Translations under genes and position numbers: made by a program
Shown here: piece by piece, positions 8,471-16,644 of the stretch
Layout: each line of letters opens with the position of its first letter
Numbering within the stretch: position 1 is the stretch's first letter
Notes under the pieces: generated by a model
Databases searched by the model: none
What the model was told of the DNA's origin: nothing
The model's input: only the letters and a program-made list of their open reading frames with translations
Source: JAZLFH01 sp045615705
Lineage (GTDB): Bacteria; Bacillota; Clostridia; UMGS1883
Length of the DNA: 18,528 nucleotides
Assembly (NCBI GenBank): GCA_045615705.1
Contig: JAZLFH010000003.1
Coordinates: 1-18,528 of the forward strand
Direction of reading: 5' to 3'

Positions 8471-9522
8471 TGAAAGGTATATATATTCACATTCCGTTTT
8501 GTATAAGAAAATGTCTTTACTGTGATTTTTATTCGGTTACGGATAATTTCAGACAAGCGGGATATGTTGCATCACTGACAGAAGAAATTGAAGAAAAAAA
8601 GGGAACCAAGGCAGATACAGTCTTTATAGGCGGAGGAACACCGAGTGCTGTCGGTTCGCTTTTATTTGATGTAATTGACGCTGTAAATGAAAATATAGAA
8701 CTTGAAAAAGGCTATGAGTTTACAGTTGAGGTAAATCCAAACTCTGCGGATTTAGAGTTTTTTAAAGAACTTAAAAAAAGAGGAGTAAACAGGGTAAGTA
8801 TCGGGGTTCAGAGTTTTTCGGACGATGAACTTAAAAAACTCGGCAGACTTCACAGTGCAAAAGATGCGAAAAAGTGCATTGAAGATGCAAAAAAAGCAGG
8901 CTTTGACAATATCAGTGCAGATTTAATGCTCGGAATACCGAACCAGAGCGAAGAAAGTGCTGATTTTAGTCTGAAAACGGCACTTTCTCTCGGTGTAAAG
9001 CATATTTCGGCATATTCTTTAATAGTAGAAGAAAATACGCCTTTTTACGATATGGAACTAAACCTTCCGAGCGAAGATACCGAAAGAAATATTTATCATA
9101 ATGTCCAAAAAGTGCTTGAAGAAAACGGATTTTTGCAGTATGAAATATCAAATTTTGCAATTCCGGGATATGAAAGCCGACACAATATAAAATATTGGAC
9201 AATGCAAGACTACATGGGGTTTGGTGCAAGTGCTCATTCATACGAAAACGGCGTAAGATATTTTAATCCTCCAAGCATAGACGATTATATTGCAAAGAAT
9301 AATCGCCACATTATTGAAGAAGAACTTACAAATGAGGAAAAAGAACTTGAAAGATTTATGCTTGGTCTTCGTATGACGGAAGGTATTGAATATAACGGCG
9401 AGTTTAAAGAAAAAATCAAAAAACTTGCAACTGACGGACTTTTGGGACTTACCGGAGGAAAAATACACCTTACGAAAAAAGGGATTGACCTTGCAAATTT
9501 AGTTTTTGGTGAGTTTGTATGA
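8470..9522 (+). CDS. hemW: Heme chaperone HemW (radical SAM)
   Basis: This is a 350-residue radical SAM protein. The cluster motif C-I-R-K-C-L-Y-C (Cys11, Cys15, Cys18) is followed by D-F, not by the extra Cys found in coproporphyrinogen dehydrogenase HemN. G-G-G-T-P-S is at 54-59, and the HemW-typical H-N-I-K-Y-W (238-243) is followed by M-G-F-G-A-S-A-H-S-Y. HemW binds heme and delivers it to target proteins; older annotations call such proteins oxygen-independent coproporphyrinogen III oxidase. I place the start at the ATG 8470 that overlaps the lepA stop (TGATG). A TTG three bases upstream is possible, but neither has a clear Shine-Dalgarno, which suggests translational coupling. The order lepA-hemW is widespread in Firmicutes. 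Confidence 0.93.
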   Translation: MKGIYIHIPFCIRKCLYCDFYSVTDNFRQAGYVASLTEEIEEKKGTKADTVFIGGGTPSAVGSLLFDVIDAVNENIELEKGYEFTVEVNPNSADLEFFKELKKRGVNRVSIGVQSFSDDELKKLGRLHSAKDAKKCIEDAKKAGFDNISADLMLGIPNQSEESADFSLKTALSLGVKHISAYSLIVEENTPFYDMELNLPSEDTERNIYHNVQKVLEENGFLQYEISNFAIPGYESRHNIKYWTMQDYMGFGASAHSYENGVRYFNPPSIDDYIAKNNRHIIEEELTNEEKELERFMLGLRMTEGIEYNGEFKEKIKKLATDGLLGLTGGKIHLTKKGIDLANLVFGEFV

Positions 9523-9980
9523 AAAAAGATGCAATTGAATATTCTCTTTATCTTTTGGAAATTAAGGACAGAACAGAAAAGCAATTAAGAGAACGCCTTA
9601 TCAAAAAAGGGTATGAAGAAAAAGAAATATATAACGCAGTAGAAAAAATGAAGCACTATGGCTACATAAATGATGTTGATTATGCCAAGCGTTATGTAAA
9701 ATCAGACAAAGGTTTTGCACCTTTACGGCTTAAAACAGAACTTATAAAAAAGGGAATTTCCCGTGATATAGCGGAAAATACAACAGAAAATATGATTTTT
9801 GACGCAAAGGAAGTAATTACCAAAGAAATAAACCGTAAGTTTATAAAAAAAGACTTCTCTGACCGAAAAGAGCAAAACAGAGTTATCGGGTATTTTTTAA
9901 GGAGAGGTTTTTCTTATGGCGATATAAGAGATGTACTTGTTTCTTTTTGTAAAATGGAGGACGACAATTTTGACTGTTAA
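9519..9980 (+). CDS. recX: Regulatory protein RecX
   Basis: This is a 153-residue, highly charged, helical protein with the three-helix repeat pattern of RecX. Near the N-terminus it has A-I-E-Y-S-L-Y-L-L followed by R-T-E-K-Q-L-R-E-R-L. It then has Y-G-Y-I-N-D-V-D-Y-A-K-R-Y, and later L-K-T-E-L-I-K-K-G-I. RecX binds RecA filaments and limits recombinase activity and strand exchange. The ATG overlaps the hemW stop by 4 bp and the gene overlaps rimO by 11 bp. recA itself is not in the window, so RecX would act in trans. Length and composition are normal for clostridial RecX. Confidence 0.88.
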   Translation: MKKDAIEYSLYLLEIKDRTEKQLRERLIKKGYEEKEIYNAVEKMKHYGYINDVDYAKRYVKSDKGFAPLRLKTELIKKGISRDIAENTTENMIFDAKEVITKEINRKFIKKDFSDRKEQNRVIGYFLRRGFSYGDIRDVLVSFCKMEDDNFDC

Positions 9981-11295
9981 AGTTGGCTTTGTATCACTTG
10001 GTTGCTCAAAAAACTTGGTAGATACGGAAGTAATGCTCAAAAAAATTGAAGATGAAGGCTTTTTGCTTGTGCCGAATCCGGAAGATGCAGATGTTATTGC
10101 AGTAAATACTTGTGCCTTTATTGACAGTGCAAAGGAAGAATCCATTAATACAATACTTGAAATGGCAGAGTATAAAAAAAACGGTAAATGCAAAGCACTT
10201 ATAGTTTGCGGTTGTTTGGCACAAAGATACTATAAAGAGTTTAAGACACTTCTTCCCGAAGTGGACGGGGTAGTTGGAGCAAGCGGTATTGATAAAATTT
10301 GCGATGCTGTAAAAAATGTACTTGATAAAAAACATTACGAGGCAATTTTTGATATAAACAGAGATATAGAATATCCTGCAAAAAGAATTATCACAACGAA
10401 CAAGCATGTCGCCTATTTGAAAATTTCGGAGGGTTGTGATAATTACTGTACATATTGTGCAATTCCTTATATCAGAGGAAAGCAGAGAAGCAGAAGTATA
10501 GAATCACTTTTTGATGAGGCAAAAGAATTAGTCCTTGGCGGAGTGAAAGAAATAATCTTAGTTGCACAGGACAGTGCAAATTACGGTAAAGACCTCTACG
10601 GTAAAAAAATGATAGTTCCGCTTGTAAAAGAACTAGCAAAAATTGAAGGTTTAAAGTGGATAAGACTTCATTATTGTTACCCGGAAAATATTGATGATGA
10701 TTTGATTGACCTTTATAAAAATGAAGACAAACTTGTAAAATATCTTGATATTCCCCTTCAACACATAAATGACAGAATTTTAAAACTTATGGGCAGACGG
10801 ACAAACAGGAAAAATATCGAAAACATTTTAAATAAAATAAAAAACGAAGTTACAGATATTACAATAAGAACAAGTCTTATTGTAGGTTTTCCGACAGAAA
10901 CGAAAGAAGAGTTTAAAGAACTTTGTGAGTTTTTAAAGAAAGGTTATTTAGACAGGATAGGAGCATTTGGCTATTCTCCTGAGGAAAACACGCCTGCATA
11001 TAGGTTAAAGGGTCAAATAGAAGACAAAGTAAAAGAAATACGCCTTGAAAAACTGATGCTTACAGCAAAAGAAACAACAAAAAAAAGAAATGAGAAAATG
11101 ATTGGAAAAGTTGTGCCTGTAATAACGGACGGATTTGACGAAAACCTTTATTTCGGAAGGAGCCACGGCGAAAGTTTGGAAGTTGACCCCAATATATTTT
11201 TCGGTTCACAAAAAGAACTTAACTCAGGCGATATAGTAAATGTAAGAATAAAAGATTTTGACGAATACGATCTTTACGGGGAGGAAGAAATATGA
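9970..11295 (+). CDS. rimO: Ribosomal protein S12 methylthiotransferase RimO (TTG start)
   Basis: This is a 441-residue radical SAM methylthiotransferase that methylthiolates the conserved Asp of ribosomal protein S12. The N-terminal UPF0004 domain supplies the auxiliary-cluster cysteines Cys12 (L-G-C-S-K-N), Cys48 (N-T-C-A-F-I) and Cys82 (G-C-L-A-Q-R-Y). The radical SAM motif C-D-N-Y-C-T-Y-C uses Cys156, Cys160 and Cys163, and the last ~65 residues form a TRAM-like RNA-binding domain. C-S-K-N and G-C-L-A-Q-R-Y favour RimO over the tRNA enzyme MiaB. The TTG at 9970 is the best start: GGAGG at 9956-9960 is 9 bases upstream and the protein then begins with the normal short lead into V-G-F-V-S-L-G-C. 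The longer in-frame ATG at 9931 lies deep in recX and adds an unlikely hydrophobic leader. Confidence 0.95.
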   Translation: MTVKVGFVSLGCSKNLVDTEVMLKKIEDEGFLLVPNPEDADVIAVNTCAFIDSAKEESINTILEMAEYKKNGKCKALIVCGCLAQRYYKEFKTLLPEVDGVVGASGIDKICDAVKNVLDKKHYEAIFDINRDIEYPAKRIITTNKHVAYLKISEGCDNYCTYCAIPYIRGKQRSRSIESLFDEAKELVLGGVKEIILVAQDSANYGKDLYGKKMIVPLVKELAKIEGLKWIRLHYCYPENIDDDLIDLYKNEDKLVKYLDIPLQHINDRILKLMGRRTNRKNIENILNKIKNEVTDITIRTSLIVGFPTETKEEFKELCEFLKKGYLDRIGAFGYSPEENTPAYRLKGQIEDKVKEIRLEKLMLTAKETTKKRNEKMIGKVVPVITDGFDENLYFGRSHGESLEVDPNIFFGSQKELNSGDIVNVRIKDFDEYDLYGEEEI

Positions 11296-11798
11296 ATTTA
11301 CCTAACAAATTAACACTTATAAGAATAATCTTTGTAATTCCTATGATGATTTGTATGCGTTTAGGATATATGTACATAGCAACAGCAATATTCATTGTTG
11401 CATCGCTAACGGATTTCATTGACGGAAAGATTGCAAGAAAATATAACTTAGTTACGGACTTTGGGAAAATTGCAGACCCGCTTGCAGACAAACTTTTGGT
11501 TTTTGGAGCATTACTTATGTTTATGGAAAAAAATCTTGTCCCTGCTTGGGTTACAATGATAATTTTGACAAGAGAATTTTTAATCTCGGGGCTCAGAATT
11601 GTAGCGGCATCAAAAGGAAAAGTAATTGCGGCATCGTGGTGGGGTAAAATTAAAACGACTCTTCAGTTAATTGCCATTCCCGTTATGATGGTGTTCCCAA
11701 TGTGGAAAGGTTCAACATATCTTATATATTCAGCAACACTTATTACGGCGATATCGGGAGTAGTGTATATTGTTGAAAACAGAAATGTTGCAGATTAA
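11292..11798 (+). CDS. pgsA: CDP-diacylglycerol-glycerol-3-phosphate 3-phosphatidyltransferase
   Basis: This 168-residue integral membrane protein carries the full CDP-alcohol phosphatidyltransferase signature D-x2-D-G-x2-A-R-x8-G-x3-D-x3-D. The residues are Asp41, Asp44-Gly45, Ala48-Arg49, Gly58, Asp62 and Asp66. The opening N-L-P-N-K-L-T-L-I-R, the total length and multiple hydrophobic helices match PgsA. It makes phosphatidylglycerol phosphate, the committed step to phosphatidylglycerol and cardiolipin. It overlaps the rimO stop by 4 bp; rimO-pgsA is a common Firmicute order. In many relatives cinA and recA follow, but here a glycosidase-like gene does. Another CDP-alcohol transferase activity cannot be ruled out from the motif alone, but context favours PgsA. 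Confidence 0.92.
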   Translation: MNLPNKLTLIRIIFVIPMMICMRLGYMYIATAIFIVASLTDFIDGKIARKYNLVTDFGKIADPLADKLLVFGALLMFMEKNLVPAWVTMIILTREFLISGLRIVAASKGKVIAASWWGKIKTTLQLIAIPVMMVFPMWKGSTYLIYSATLITAISGVVYIVENRNVAD

Positions 11799-11822
11799 AC
11801 AGTTACTGAAAGGTTGTACATA

Positions 11823-14537
11823 ATGAAGAAATTGCCGAATCTCAAAAAAATTGAAAAAAAATACAGACCGATTCCATTTTGGAGTTGGAACGAAAAGCTT
11901 CAAAAAGACGAAACCATTCGCCAGGTAAGAGTTATGGACGAAATCGGTATGGGCGGATTTTTTATGCACGCTCGCGGAGGACTTCAAACAGAGTATATGG
12001 GAGAGGAATGGTTTGAAAATATCGAGAGTGCGACAAAAGAAGCAGAAGAGCGAGGAATGTACTCTTGGGCGTATGATGAAAACGGTTGGCCGAGCGGTTT
12101 CGGAAACGGAAAAGTAAACGGACTGGGGACGGAGTATCAGCAAAAATACCTTAGAATGAGCGAAACAGAGCCAAAAGAAAATGTTATAGCAAAAAACGGA
12201 ACTCATTGGTTTTACTATGATGTAAATCCGTTTTATACAGATGTACTTGACAAAAAAGTAGTAAAAAAGTTTATTGAAGTGGTTTACGAGCCGTATTACA
12301 ATAAATATAAGAACCGGATAACAGGATTTTTTACGGACGAACCGCAGATTTCGAGAAATGGAATTCCGTGGAGTTTTGTGTTTGAAAAAGAATATAAAAA
12401 ATTATATGGAGAAGATTTGCTTTTAAATCTTGAAAAACTGTTTTTACCTATTGGCGACTATAAAAAAGTAAGAGTTAACTTTTGGAAAATGGTAACGGAT
12501 TTGTTTACCAATTCTTATGCAAAACAGGTATATGACTGGTGTGATGAGCGAGGACTAAAACTCACGGGACATATGGTAGAAGAAGAAAATTTTAAAATTC
12601 AGGTAACAACAAGTGGTGCAGTAATGCCGAATTATGAATATTTCCACATTCCGGGTATGGACTGGCTCGGCAGAGATATTTTTGATTGTTTAACACCTAT
12701 TCAGGTATCTTCGGCAGCGGAACAACTCGGGAAAGAACAAGTCCTTTCGGAAACATACGCACTTTGCGGACATAATGTAAGTTTTTCCGAATTAAAAGGA
12801 ATATTTGAGTGGCAAATGGTACACGGAATAAACCTTTTATGCCAGCACTTACAGGGCTATTCATTAAGAGGAATACGCAAAAGGGATTTTCCGCCGGCAA
12901 TGTACTTCCAACAGCCGTGGTGGAGTGAGTATGACAAGTTTATAGATGCTGTGTCAAGAGAAGGAAAAATCCTTTCAAGCGGGAAGAAAACTCCCAAAGT
13001 TCTTTTAATACATCCGCAAACAACAGTATGGACAATGTTTGATAACGGAGAGAATAAGGGCATAGAGGAACTGAATAAAAAGTTTTTAGATGTGATTAAA
13101 AAACTTGAACAAAAGCATATTGTCTATCATTTGGGCGATGAAACAATAATGGAACGCCACGCAAAAGTTAAAGGTAAAAGCATAGTAATAGGCGAGATGG
13201 AATATTCTTGTATTCTTAACCCATGCGGAGAAGTGCTTTTAAAAAGCACACAAAAACTTCTTGATGAGTTTACAAATAACGGCGGAAAGTTAACAGATGT
13301 AGATTCTTTGGAAGAAAATAAAGTTATAGACAATAAAGAAATTACTTATACAAGAAGAGATTACGAAGATGGCACGGTACACTTTTTTGTAAACACATCT
13401 CCAAACAGAAAAAAAGCAAAACTTCTGGTTGACGGAAAGCGAATAAATATTCTTACAGGCGATTTACAAGACTGCGATAAAAATATAGAGTTTGAGCCGT
13501 GGGGTTCGGTTATGATTTTGGATGACGAAAAGTCAAGATGTGAAGAAAATGATGAAAAAAAGCCGGATAAAATCTTTTTTGACGGTGAGTTTACCATATC
13601 AAACAAGGTGGAAAATGCTCTTACACTTGATTTTTGCGATTATTATTTTGACGGCGAATTGCAAGAGAAACAAGGATATGTGCTAAATATTGAAGATAGG
13701 GCAAATTCACTGAAAAGACCCGTAAAGATTCATCAAGATTACTTTTTCACTTGTGATTTTGTGCCTGATGAGATTTCACTCGTTGTTGAAACTCCGGAGA
13801 TTTTTGATATAAAACTAAACGGGAAAAAGGTAGATAAAAGAATAATCGGGACATACAAAGACCCAAGTTTTAAGAAGATTGACATATCAAAGTATGTAAT
13901 GAAAGGGAAGAATACGCTTTCTTTTGACTGTGATTTTGTACAGAGTGAAGAAGTATATAAAAACATTAAAAATTCGCTTGAATTTGAAAGCGAAAGCAAT
14001 AAACTTTCGTTTATTACAGAGATTGAGCCGATTTATATTGTCGGGGATTTCTCGGTTGTAACAGATGAAAAATGGGAAAAAACCGATAAAAATGCATATT
14101 TTTATGAGGGAGATTTTGTAATATCAAAGCCTGCTTCAAAAATAACACTTTCCAATATAGAAAAACAGGGCTTCCCATTCTTTTCGGGAAGTATGAGTTT
14201 AGACGGAAAAATCAATATAACAGGCGAAAATCCTGTCCTTTATATGTCGATAAAGGGCATAAATGCGGTTAAAATTGAGATTAACGGAATTGAAAAAACA
14301 TTGTTGTTTAATGACCGATTGGACCTTAAAGAATTTAAAGTAAGCGGGGAAACAAAAGTAAAAGTTACAATTATCAACAATTTAAGAAACCTTTTGGGGC
14401 CGCATCACTTAAAAGAAGGCGAGTCGCATTTTGTTGTAAGGACGCATTTTTATAAAGAACCTTGTGTCTTTATAAAAAATCCCGAGCCGTGGGATGACAG
14501 ATACTGCTTTGTTGAAACAGGACTTTTGGAGAAATGA
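11823..14537 (+). CDS. Glycoside hydrolase-like protein, GH106/GH2-related
   Basis: This is a 904-residue protein with no signal peptide, so it is probably cytoplasmic. The N-terminal half looks like a TIM barrel: F-W-S-W-N at 19-23, G-G-F-F-M-H-A-R-G-G at 44-53, and Y-D-E-N-G-W-P-S-G-F at 84-93. It continues with F-F-T-D-E-P at 169-174, G-H-M-V-E-E-E near 249, H-I-P-G-M-D-W at 275-281 and S-E-T-Y at 309-312. This pattern resembles uncharacterised bacterial glycosyl hydrolases related to GH106 alpha-L-rhamnosidases. Glu173 and Glu310 are plausible catalytic carboxylates (inference). The C-terminal ~350 residues look beta-rich, with sugar-binding-like modules. The ATG at 11823 has GAAAGG 9 bases upstream; a TTG at 11814 would add three residues with no room for that site. 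manA follows after 10 bp, suggesting a role in oligosaccharide use. The substrate is unknown. Confidence 0.72.
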   Translation: MKKLPNLKKIEKKYRPIPFWSWNEKLQKDETIRQVRVMDEIGMGGFFMHARGGLQTEYMGEEWFENIESATKEAEERGMYSWAYDENGWPSGFGNGKVNGLGTEYQQKYLRMSETEPKENVIAKNGTHWFYYDVNPFYTDVLDKKVVKKFIEVVYEPYYNKYKNRITGFFTDEPQISRNGIPWSFVFEKEYKKLYGEDLLLNLEKLFLPIGDYKKVRVNFWKMVTDLFTNSYAKQVYDWCDERGLKLTGHMVEEENFKIQVTTSGAVMPNYEYFHIPGMDWLGRDIFDCLTPIQVSSAAEQLGKEQVLSETYALCGHNVSFSELKGIFEWQMVHGINLLCQHLQGYSLRGIRKRDFPPAMYFQQPWWSEYDKFIDAVSREGKILSSGKKTPKVLLIHPQTTVWTMFDNGENKGIEELNKKFLDVIKKLEQKHIVYHLGDETIMERHAKVKGKSIVIGEMEYSCILNPCGEVLLKSTQKLLDEFTNNGGKLTDVDSLEENKVIDNKEITYTRRDYEDGTVHFFVNTSPNRKKAKLLVDGKRINILTGDLQDCDKNIEFEPWGSVMILDDEKSRCEENDEKKPDKIFFDGEFTISNKVENALTLDFCDYYFDGELQEKQGYVLNIEDRANSLKRPVKIHQDYFFTCDFVPDEISLVVETPEIFDIKLNGKKVDKRIIGTYKDPSFKKIDISKYVMKGKNTLSFDCDFVQSEEVYKNIKNSLEFESESNKLSFITEIEPIYIVGDFSVVTDEKWEKTDKNAYFYEGDFVISKPASKITLSNIEKQGFPFFSGSMSLDGKINITGENPVLYMSIKGINAVKIEINGIEKTLLFNDRLDLKEFKVSGETKVKVTIINNLRNLLGPHHLKEGESHFVVRTHFYKEPCVFIKNPEPWDDRYCFVETGLLEK

Positions 14538-14547
14538 GGAGAGAATT

Positions 14548-15507
14548 ATGAAACCTATATTATTAAAAAGCACATTTAAAGATTATCTTTGGGGCGGAAC
14601 GAAACTTCGTGATTTATTTAATAAAGAAAGCGACCTTGAAAGAATTGCGGAAAGTTGGGAACTTTCAACTCATAAAGACGGCGAAAGTATAGTAAACAGC
14701 GGTGAGTACAAAGGAAAAACTCTCGGTCAGTACATAGACCTTAACGGAAAAGGTGTATTGGGAAAAAACTGCGAAAAGTTTGACGATTTCCCGATTCTTA
14801 TAAAACTTATTGATGCGAAGGACAACCTTTCTTTGCAGGTTCATCCAAGCGATGATTATGCAATTAAAAACGAAGGACAATACGGGAAAACCGAGGTGTG
14901 GTATGTCTTGGATGCAGAGGAAAATTCCGCACTTTACTATGGATTTAATAAAACCATAACAAAACAAGAGTATAAAAAGAGAATAGAGGATAATACGCTT
15001 ACTGATGTATTAAACAGAGTTGAAGCAAAAAAGGGCGATGTGTTTTTTGTAGAACCCGGAACGGTGCACGCAATAGGAAAGGGACTTTTGATTTGCGAAG
15101 TACAGCAGAATTCCAACATCACATACCGTGTGTACGATTACAACAGGAGAGGTGCGGACGGAAAACTTCGTGAACTTCATATCGATAAGGCGGTAGAAGT
15201 ATCAAACTTAAACAAAAAAGAACTTCCCAAGGACAATAACAATTTAATATCAAAAGATGGCTTTACAAAAAAAGAATTTGCATCGTGCAAGTACTTTACT
15301 TGTGAAGATGTTAAGATACAAAAAGGTGCCGTTCTGCCAATGAGCGAGGATAGTTTTATCAGCCTTACCATAATTGACGGAAGTGCGGTTTTAAAATCAG
15401 ATGGGGAGAGCCTTAATTTAAAGTTGGGCGATACTGTATTTATCCCTGCACAGAACGGAACTTTTGAAATAGAAGGGACATGCGAGTTTATAGAGTCTAA
15501 GGTATAA
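14548..15507 (+). CDS. manA: Mannose-6-phosphate isomerase, class I
   Basis: This 319-residue cupin-fold enzyme interconverts mannose 6-phosphate and fructose 6-phosphate. The zinc ligands match the family: Gln97 and His99 in L-Q-V-H-P-S, Glu116 in G-K-T-E-V-W-Y, and His174 in P-G-T-V-H-A-I-G. The active-site segment Q-Q-N-S-N-I-T-Y-R-V-Y-D-Y-N-R follows. The N-terminus L-K-S-T-F-K-D-Y-L-W-G-G-T-K-L and the length fit the short Bacillus-type ManA. The start is the ATG at 14548 with GAGGAGAG upstream; a longer in-frame ATG at 14494 lies inside the preceding gene and adds non-homologous residues. The 10 bp gap after the glycosidase suggests one operon, with ManA feeding mannose units into glycolysis or supplying mannose 6-phosphate for glycan precursors. 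Confidence 0.95.
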   Translation: MKPILLKSTFKDYLWGGTKLRDLFNKESDLERIAESWELSTHKDGESIVNSGEYKGKTLGQYIDLNGKGVLGKNCEKFDDFPILIKLIDAKDNLSLQVHPSDDYAIKNEGQYGKTEVWYVLDAEENSALYYGFNKTITKQEYKKRIEDNTLTDVLNRVEAKKGDVFFVEPGTVHAIGKGLLICEVQQNSNITYRVYDYNRRGADGKLRELHIDKAVEVSNLNKKELPKDNNNLISKDGFTKKEFASCKYFTCEDVKIQKGAVLPMSEDSFISLTIIDGSAVLKSDGESLNLKLGDTVFIPAQNGTFEIEGTCEFIESKV

Positions 15508-15588
15508 ATATAAAAAGCGAGTAATCGTGCAGGATAAATAACGATAGTTTTTATGGCGTGCTATATTTATAACCTATACGACTTTTTT
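15501..15588 (+). repeat. AT-rich inverted repeat at the end of manA
   Basis: The arm GGTATAAATATA (15501-15512, overlapping the manA stop codon) is complementary to TATATTTATAACC (15562-15574): 12 base pairs with one bulged A. Inside it, A5 at 15512-15516 can face T5 at 15548-15552, and ATCGT (15524-15528) pairs with ACGAT (15541-15545) across a 12-base loop. A T6 tract at 15583-15588 begins 8 bases after the outer stem. The fold could act as a weak terminator, an mRNA-end stabiliser or a leader element for the downstream permease. It is AT-rich and the T tract is set back, so it is not a textbook terminator. I do not recognise it as a known riboswitch class. Confidence 0.35.
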
Positions 15589-15699
15589 AATGGTTAGACT
15601 CTTTATTCAGCAAAATGAATTAAGCCGGTTAGTGAAGAAGGCAAAACGGCACTTGAATTATTTATAAAAAAATCTTTTAACTGATTATCGGAGGAACTT
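15589..15699 (+). other. Intergenic stretch before the permease, possible coding remnant
   Basis: This is the second half of the 192 bp gap between manA and the permease. Frame 1 from the ATG at 15590 gives a 25-codon open stretch (M-V-R-L-F-I-Q-Q-N-E-L-S-R-L-V-K-K, then a short basic tail). The other frame, from 15631 to the stop at 15682-15684, reads S-E-E-G-K-T-A-L-E-L-F-I-K-K-S-F-N. Joined at the G-T-T-A-G-T overlap they look like the end of one protein interrupted by a single frameshift. This may be a decayed gene end, or chance in AT-rich DNA. No binding site precedes the ATG. A GGAGG at 15689-15693 serves the permease. I see no clear promoter in the gap. Confidence 0.25.
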
Positions 15700-16644
15700 A
15701 TGTGGTTTATACTATCTGTAATTACAATACTAAGTTGGGGATTGGCGGACCTTTATTACAAAAAAGGTACTGATGAAAACGACAAGTATTCACATCTTAA
15801 AATCGGCATTTGGGTTGGAATTGTAATGGGGATATGCTCGGTTGCTCTTTTAATTTATAAAAAAGATTTTACCTTTGTAAATACTGTAAAAAATGCCATA
15901 ATGTATTCACCCGCATCAATAAGTTATATCGTTTCCATGATTATAGGATACAAAGGACTTAGGTACTTGGAAGTTTCAATAATATCTCCGGTACAAAATG
16001 CGTCAGGAGCACTTTCGGCAGTTTGCTTATTATTCTTTTTTATCTTTACAGGCAGAATTTCAAGCGTTTTTGACGAATTGAGCGTTATAGACATTTTAGG
16101 AAGTATTCTGATAATTGCCGGAGTAATTTTTTTGGCAGTTGTTGAACAGAAAGGTTTAATTGAAAATAACCAAACAGATAAAAAGTATAGATATGGTGCG
16201 GCGGCACTTGTGTTTCCGATACTATATTGCGTATTTGATACAATAGGAACATCAGCAGACGGAATTATTCTCGACAAAAGTATCGAGACTAACTTAGATG
16301 AGATATCTGTATTGATTTTGTACGGACTTACCTTCTTTCTTTTTGCCGTTGTCTCTTGGATTTTTGTGTCTGTTAAGAGTAAAATAGCATATAATCCGTT
16401 TAAAAAGAGTGAGTCCGATAAAATAAAAGCATCTGTATTTGAAGAAATCGGCGAAGTATTTTATGTTTATGCAATGGCTTCAAAATCTGTTTTGGCGGCA
16501 CCTATGGTTGCATCATACTGCATAGTTTCTGTTATATTAGGAAGAGTTATTTTAAAAGAAAAATTAAGCAAAATGCAATATCTCTGCATTTTTTCGGTAA
16601 TTGCAGGAATAGTGTTATTGGGAATAAGCGAAGGAATGGAATAA
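15700..16644 (+). CDS. EamA/DMT-superfamily permease
   Basis: This is a 314-residue, very hydrophobic protein with about ten predicted membrane helices in two similar halves, the layout of drug/metabolite transporter (EamA) proteins. The first helix I-L-S-W-G-L-A-D-L-Y-Y-K-K and the paired glycine-rich helices support the family. The C-terminal segment V-A-S-Y-C-I-V-S-V-I-L-G-R-V-I-L-K-E-K-L-S is typical of the last two helices. Such proteins export or import small metabolites such as amino acids, sugars or nucleotides; the substrate cannot be inferred. The ATG at 15700 has CGGAGG 6 to 7 bases upstream. It follows a 192 bp gap, and the next gene starts immediately after its stop codon, so it likely heads a three-gene unit ending at the terminator near 17700. 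Confidence 0.85.
   Translation: MWFILSVITILSWGLADLYYKKGTDENDKYSHLKIGIWVGIVMGICSVALLIYKKDFTFVNTVKNAIMYSPASISYIVSMIIGYKGLRYLEVSIISPVQNASGALSAVCLLFFFIFTGRISSVFDELSVIDILGSILIIAGVIFLAVVEQKGLIENNQTDKKYRYGAAALVFPILYCVFDTIGTSADGIILDKSIETNLDEISVLILYGLTFFLFAVVSWIFVSVKSKIAYNPFKKSESDKIKASVFEEIGEVFYVYAMASKSVLAAPMVASYCIVSVILGRVILKEKLSKMQYLCIFSVIAGIVLLGISEGME

Noticed and set aside
9931..9969. Longer in-frame ATG start for rimO
   Set aside because: It adds a 13-residue hydrophobic leader inside recX. The TTG at 9970 has an ideally spaced GGAGG and gives the normal RimO N-terminus.
14494..14547. Longer in-frame ATG start for manA
   Set aside because: The extra 18 residues lie inside the glycosidase gene and are unlike ManA. 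The ATG at 14548 has a strong binding site.
15508..15699. Known riboswitch upstream of the permease
   Set aside because: No conserved core of the guanidine, preQ1, THF, manganese or SAM classes could be recognised by eye; it is kept only as an unclassified structure.
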